64,000 nt of DNA from the NCBI GenBank assembly GCA_014338405.1, contig JTDE01001568.1, forward strand, positions 60,075 through 124,074, written 5' to 3'. Below the pieces are notes generated by a model. It was not told where the DNA came from and did not search any database. It saw only the letters and a program-made list of their open reading frames with translations. Source of the stretch: Paragonimus skrjabini miyazakii. Taxonomy: Eukaryota; Platyhelminthes; Trematoda; Plagiorchiida; Troglotrematidae. The stretch's first letter is position 1. Each line of letters begins with the position of its first letter. The position numbers were made by a program, and so were the translations under genes. Positions 59,401-64,000 of this stretch are shown one piece after another.

Positions 59401-61147
59401 TTATAAACAGAGTTCCCGTAGAGAAAGTCCGCCAGAGACTGCTCATCATCATCAGCAGTACTATATCAATGAGCGACACTTCCAAATGACCATAGTGAAA
59501 AAACATGCAAGGGAAGGAATTAGCTAAACATTTTAAAAGATTGCACTAGATTCAAACATTCAACATCAAGATGAATATACCGTGCAAACCAACAATACCA
59601 AGCGAGGGAACTTCTTTGAGACTTTCGCAGACTAACTTCTGTAATTGACCTCAGTTCACACAATTTAGCTGGACAGTGAAAACGTCCACGATACTGGATA
59701 CGATAATCTGTTCTCCTTTGATATTCGTAGCCAGGGGCATGGTGAGTAATGGAGGTTTTCGTCTGAGAGCTAAATGTGACTCACAGTGGCTAACTTACTG
59801 GTGAGTGGTTACAACTTTATGCGCAGAGCAGATTTTCAGCTTGCGCACGATTTTGGGGCAGCATCACACCTGCTACCAACTGACAAACCCCGTTTCCTTC
59901 TAGTACGAAGATAAGTTTGAAACAATGAAGATGTGCACTTCCAGAGTAGGTGTTCTGAACAACTATGTCAAGACACTATCAACATTGTTTTCATTCTCTA
60001 ACTGTCGACTTTCACTACTACCGTTTAATTTTATTAAAGACTAAATAATAGGGGACTAAATACGGCATTCAGAAAATGCCAGAGTAGACTTCGTGTTTGC
60101 CGGAAGGTAATCTGATATTGATTGTGCCGACTGTTACTGTCTGACAATTTTTAGGCACAGAAAATGTAAGGTAACATTCCCTACCCCGTCAAGTATTTCG
60201 ATTCGGAATGCAGAGTATTTCTGGAAGTGCGCAGCGATTACGCAAAGTAAATGTTGAAGTTACGGAAAGCAGTAGCCTGACTGGAAAGCCGCGTCAGTAG
60301 TAGTGGGAGTGTAGGGAGTGGAAGAGTTTTGTATTTCCAAAGCTACAATGGCCTTTGTAAACGTAGATCATCTCCAGTGACAAATAAGCACCTCTCCGAA
60401 GCGCGTTTATAGGGGGACGGTGAGAACAGTTTTACTCCATGGCTATTAATAGTAGTCGTACAAGATGCGGGATATTCACTGGTTTCAGGTATTCGACCAA
60501 CTTGTAAGCAACAATGAGGTTGAGAAACAGACATTTATAGGTAGAGTCTAAACAACCCTACTTAAAGAATGCATTTACTGATATGAATAAGCCACGTATT
60601 AAAAATATGAACCGCTCGCCTGCCAAATCTAACAGTCCTTCGGAATGCGAAAGGTTGTAGAACGAATGATGACCAAACAAAGGTAACTGAAGGTTACTAG
60701 TAGAAGAGCCACTATAGGTCACGTATGTCTCCCAGACTGAGACTCTCGTGCCACACATAGTCGATAACTGGAAAAGTCAGAAAAGATGGACAATAATTGG
60801 GTCTGGTGCTGTATATGTTGTCATAGTTTGCATGAGTTGTAAGTTAAGTATGTGCAAATAATGAGAGGAAACAATGAAAACCCCAAAGAAATCATCTTGC
60901 AGATACCGTCGATTTATCATTTGTCATTCAGTTGCTTGTCTGCAAGGTGATATGAACATCGATTTCGTGTCGATTTATCAGACTTACATCTCTCATCATT
61001 TTGGCGAATACCAGGTTCTCAGATGAATACAGCCTATTCCGGGTCTTCAGCCTCCTCACCCGTACCTGCATATCGTGACCTATCATGCGTAAAAATGGGG
61101 TAATCCAAAGAATTACTGACGAGTAGTCGAGGATTTGGTTAGTTTAA
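59401..61147. other. No gene seen
   Basis: AT-rich flank with short unsupported frames. No repeat was recognised. Confidence 0.45.
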
Positions 61148-61735
61148 AGTTGAACATAACACAAAATTGATCGCAGCTGCCGCATTCCTATAGAATTCCC
61201 AGTCGGCCCCTTTCGAAAAGCAACACTAGACTCGAGTTTCGCTCTCATTAGAGCTCGTCAGTAGTGTATATCCTTGTCACTGCCGAGACTAGAACTCCGG
61301 TCATGCTTTCATGAGGCAACCGTATTGACCACTGCGCCCGTGACCTTACATTAGGCACGACTTAACTGTCATGTGTTCGCTAGACCACTATCACTTGTGA
61401 GTAATGGTCACAATTAGTTTTATCATCTTAGTTATTATCATTTTCCTACCAAATCGGCCGTTCGAATTATCACAAATATGGATTTGCCGTCTGTCAACAA
61501 AACCAACGATCTGTCAGTGTACAATTTTACTTGGCAATTTAAAGTGTACCTTACCGAGAAAGTGTTCGAGCGTTCACATATGATAATTCGGTCGTGCCTA
61601 ATGTGAGGTCAATGGCACAGTGGTCAACACGGTTACCTCATGAAAGCATGACCGGGGTTCTAGTCGCGGCAGTGGTGAGGATATGCACTAATGCTGAGCT
61701 CTAATGAGGGCAAAACTTGAGTCTAGTGCTTTAAA
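61148..61735. mobile_element. Head-to-head foldback dimer
   Basis: Left arm (minus) begins AGTTGAACATAACACAAAAT, TGATCGCAGCTGCCGCATTC and reaches CTTACATTAGGCACGACTTA. Right arm (plus) begins CACATATGATAATTCGGTCG (61576) with GGTCAATGGCACAGTGGTCA (box A), CCGGGGTTCTAGTCGCGG (box B) and ends in the family tail AGTCTAGTGCTTTA, without its outer terminal repeat. The spacer side carries CACTTGTGAGTAATGGTCAC, also found in the 42280 dimer, so the dimer form itself was copied or arose the same way. Confidence 0.75.
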
Positions 61736-62889
61736 TCATTAAATCTAAAGAATGCTCAACTATGGAGTGAGTTTCCGATCGGAAAGCTTTGACGTTAATA
61801 AGAATGTCGTGTGTGCGCACTGGACCACTGACATTGCATCTTTACGAGCTTCTTTGATTTCACCGCAACTCATCACCCATAAAAGCAGACGATAGTTCTT
61901 GAAAATGTTTCAGACACGATCTGTACACATATTGCCAAATGTCCAGATTATGACGCTACAGTATCTGCGCTTGTAGCGACTATAATAAATGATATTTTTG
62001 ATAGTCACACTCACTTGTGTATTTTTGATGATTTTGGCTTTTCACCTACTTTGGTTCTAGTCAAGCTATCAATTTTGTAATATCCGTCTCGGGGCTAAAA
62101 ACACAACCCTGTCCGTGCCCCGCTAGCTTGACGTGCCATTCTCTGTACACTATTTTCCAGGGTCGATACTAATACACGAGGGTCAACGCGCTGAGTCCTT
62201 GTTTTTCATTGTCGATCGGTTTTCGATAGTGACCACAGACTGGGTATGAATCTGTTGGACTAGTTACAACAATCGGCATACGCAACAATACATCACTTAT
62301 GCTTTATAACTATAAAGACCATTCAGATCAGTTCGACTCATAGGGCTTGCGGCGAGTAACAGTGATGTCTGGCTACTTGCAGCCGGGAGCTCCAGCGATC
62401 TCACTGTGAAGCAATCATAAAAGAAAATTGGGCTTTCCTTCAACCCTGTTAGGAAGAAGGGACATGGAGTGTGGTTGAAACATTAATCGACCAATACGGC
62501 AATGTCACTTACTGATAACAGAATCATTGTCAATTCATGTGCATCATAACCCTAGCTTTGACCTACGGCTGTGGAATCAAGTGGCTGGGTCCGCGAAAAT
62601 AAAAGAATCTAAGGGAAAAGTCGAAAAGAAAAGGAACGATATTAAGGAAAGCAGAAAGGTTGCCCACTCATCCACAAGTCACCAATGATAGGTAGCCACA
62701 TGGAACTAAACTAAGCAAAGAACGGTGTGGAAAGAATAGGAGCTCGGGTGGCCGTGAAAAATATACAAATATATCCTACCATCAGTTTATAGCAGCTTCT
62801 CATGCAAGCATCGGGAACACTGACAACCAACATCTGTTAAGTTTGTGCTGGAAGTCGATTACTGTAGTGGTTAATATTACATCAGACGA
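61736..62889. other. No gene assigned; possible LTR-like stretch
   Basis: The part 62140-62420 has CTATAAAGACC and a GC-richer leader, which could be an old LTR or promoter. I found no polypurine tract, primer-binding site or coding frame to support it. Confidence 0.25.
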
Positions 62890-63420
62890 CGGCTTGCTCC
62901 ATGCGTTTATGACTGCACATGATAAGAAATGAACCCTGCCATTTGTCTCAAATCGAGACCTAGTTAAATTCACTTCACGCGCTGAATTGCCATTACGATC
63001 AAAAATGTTTTCTCGTATCAGGTGATTCTTTTAAAAGCTTGAATACCTCTGTAAGACCACCCCTACCACATTTTCACCCGAGCAAGAAAATGTGTCTGCA
63101 AGGGAAATCCATCCTCGAGTTTCATGAGTAACTTTCGCAATCCGCGCTGAACTTTCTTTAGTGCTTATCTGTTTTTTACTAGTTGGGTATATTAGGTCTG
63201 GACACAGTACTCCAGGTGATGCCATAAGTACATTTTGCTTGCGGGCAGAAGAACATCGGATTCTCAACGTTACGGCCTTCTTGGGTTAAAAAAATTTTCG
63301 GTTGACCCCTCAAGCTGTCGCTTCAAACTGGATTGATGCTTTGGAGTACGCGTTTAATTGGACCGCCGAGTTCCGTTCAAAGTCTGACTGTTACGTTTCC
63401 CTATGTGCTTACATGCCCTC
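62890..63420 (-). mobile_element. CR1-like non-LTR retrotransposon remnant
   Basis: The complement reads LWHHLEYCVQT (63198-63229) followed by ALKKVQRGLRK. This is the signature RPHLEYCVQ...LEKVQRRATK at the end of the reverse transcriptase of CR1-type elements. Further along, after stops, GWSYRGIQAFKRI fits the RGDLIEVYKIL block. It has two or more in-frame stops and is inactive. Confidence 0.65.
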
Positions 63421-64000
63421 TCAACATCAGCTCCAAGCAGTTGCTTAAACTTGGAAACACTAACCGGTAGCATCTAATGAACAGACCACCGATATTTTTC
63501 ACTGCATGCGGCTCTTTCTTAGAGGACTTATTAGCGGCACATCGCTGGCGAACACGTGGCATCAGCAACTGGGGCCAGATCTTTAACCTAGGTCGGGAAA
63601 GGCAACGGACCATTAAGGGCTTCCACGGCTAACGACCGCCAGATCGGACGTGGCTCCTCGCATGAGCAAGTAGAAACTTCTGCCTCCGTACATTCCATGA
63701 ATGGTACTATGACCAACCAGTAAGTGTAACTGAAACCCAATGGCGAGTTTGCTCGGAGATTTACTAATCTACAGCATTAAACTAAGGCCACATACTGAAC
63801 CACGAAGTTGCATTACTGCGGCGCCTCACCCCAGAAAAGCGTGATATCCGGGTAGATTCACCACTTTTACCCGACACTGAGGAAGAAATGGGTTCAGAGT
63901 TGCGCGCGGAGTTTATCTTCGGGAACGATAGAAACAGTGTGAGAGAAATCGGAATCACTATACATTATTTGCAACATATGCTGAACACACGACTCTGAGG

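Noticed and set aside
1..64000. CRISPR arrays, operons, rRNA genes or phage modules
   Set aside because: None seen. Direct repeats of regular spacing are absent and the gene structure is eukaryotic.

Overview
This window reads as nuclear DNA of a flatworm, most likely a digenean trematode. That is an inference from large repeat-filled introns, very short exons with GT-AG borders, several non-LTR retrotransposon families of the RTE/SR2, CR1 and Jockey-like kinds, a Penelope-like element and tRNA-derived repeats. There is no bacterial-style gene packing, operon or CRISPR array. Two runs of exactly 100 N (98-197, 36637-36736) are scaffold gaps.

The one recognisable gene is HIRA, the histone H3.3-H4 chaperone subunit, on the minus strand. 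I could follow it from its start codon (55428) to its stop codon (7235), about 48 kb, by reading exons against the known HIRA protein and checking splice sites and reading phase. Twenty coding exons were placed: ten for the seven-blade WD40 propeller (55428-36103), three for the linker with the ASF1-binding B domain (34900-22263), one for a Ser/Lys-rich nuclear-localisation stretch (20888-20461) and six for the C-terminal Hira domain and tail (20195-7235). Reading phases agree at every junction except exon 13 to exon 14 (22263 to 20888), where a small exon is probably missing. The product is about 1,150 residues; human HIRA has 1,017.

The introns and flanks are filled with mobile elements. 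(i) Two RTE-type families: family A (3106-3264, 28560-30545, 38345-38847, 50118-52270, 56648-56872) and family B (12990-15335, 39505-39695, 40570-40650, 52500-53095), plus unassigned reverse-transcriptase remnants near 53200-53720, 58120-58300 and 58890-59400. (ii) A Jockey-like remnant (16100-18160) and a CR1-like remnant (62890-63420). (iii) A Penelope-like element with a GIY-YIG endonuclease (30840-31405). (iv) The 3' end and LTR of a gypsy-like element beside the second gap (36737-37246). (v) A family with ~65-bp inverted ends and a tRNA-Met-like pol III promoter inside, found singly (1466-1778, 8335-8685), as head-to-head dimers (26640-26930, 42280-42943, 61148-61735, 45460-45985) and as a minimal palindrome (45041-45125). 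A second, unrelated tRNA-like head-to-head pair lies at 33251-33511, and a long inverted repeat lies at 31430-32480.

Outside HIRA, two open stretches with good splice borders on the plus strand (205-343, 3538-3631) may belong to a second, convergent gene that I cannot name. The 5' flank of HIRA (55433-64000) holds mostly decayed retroelements.
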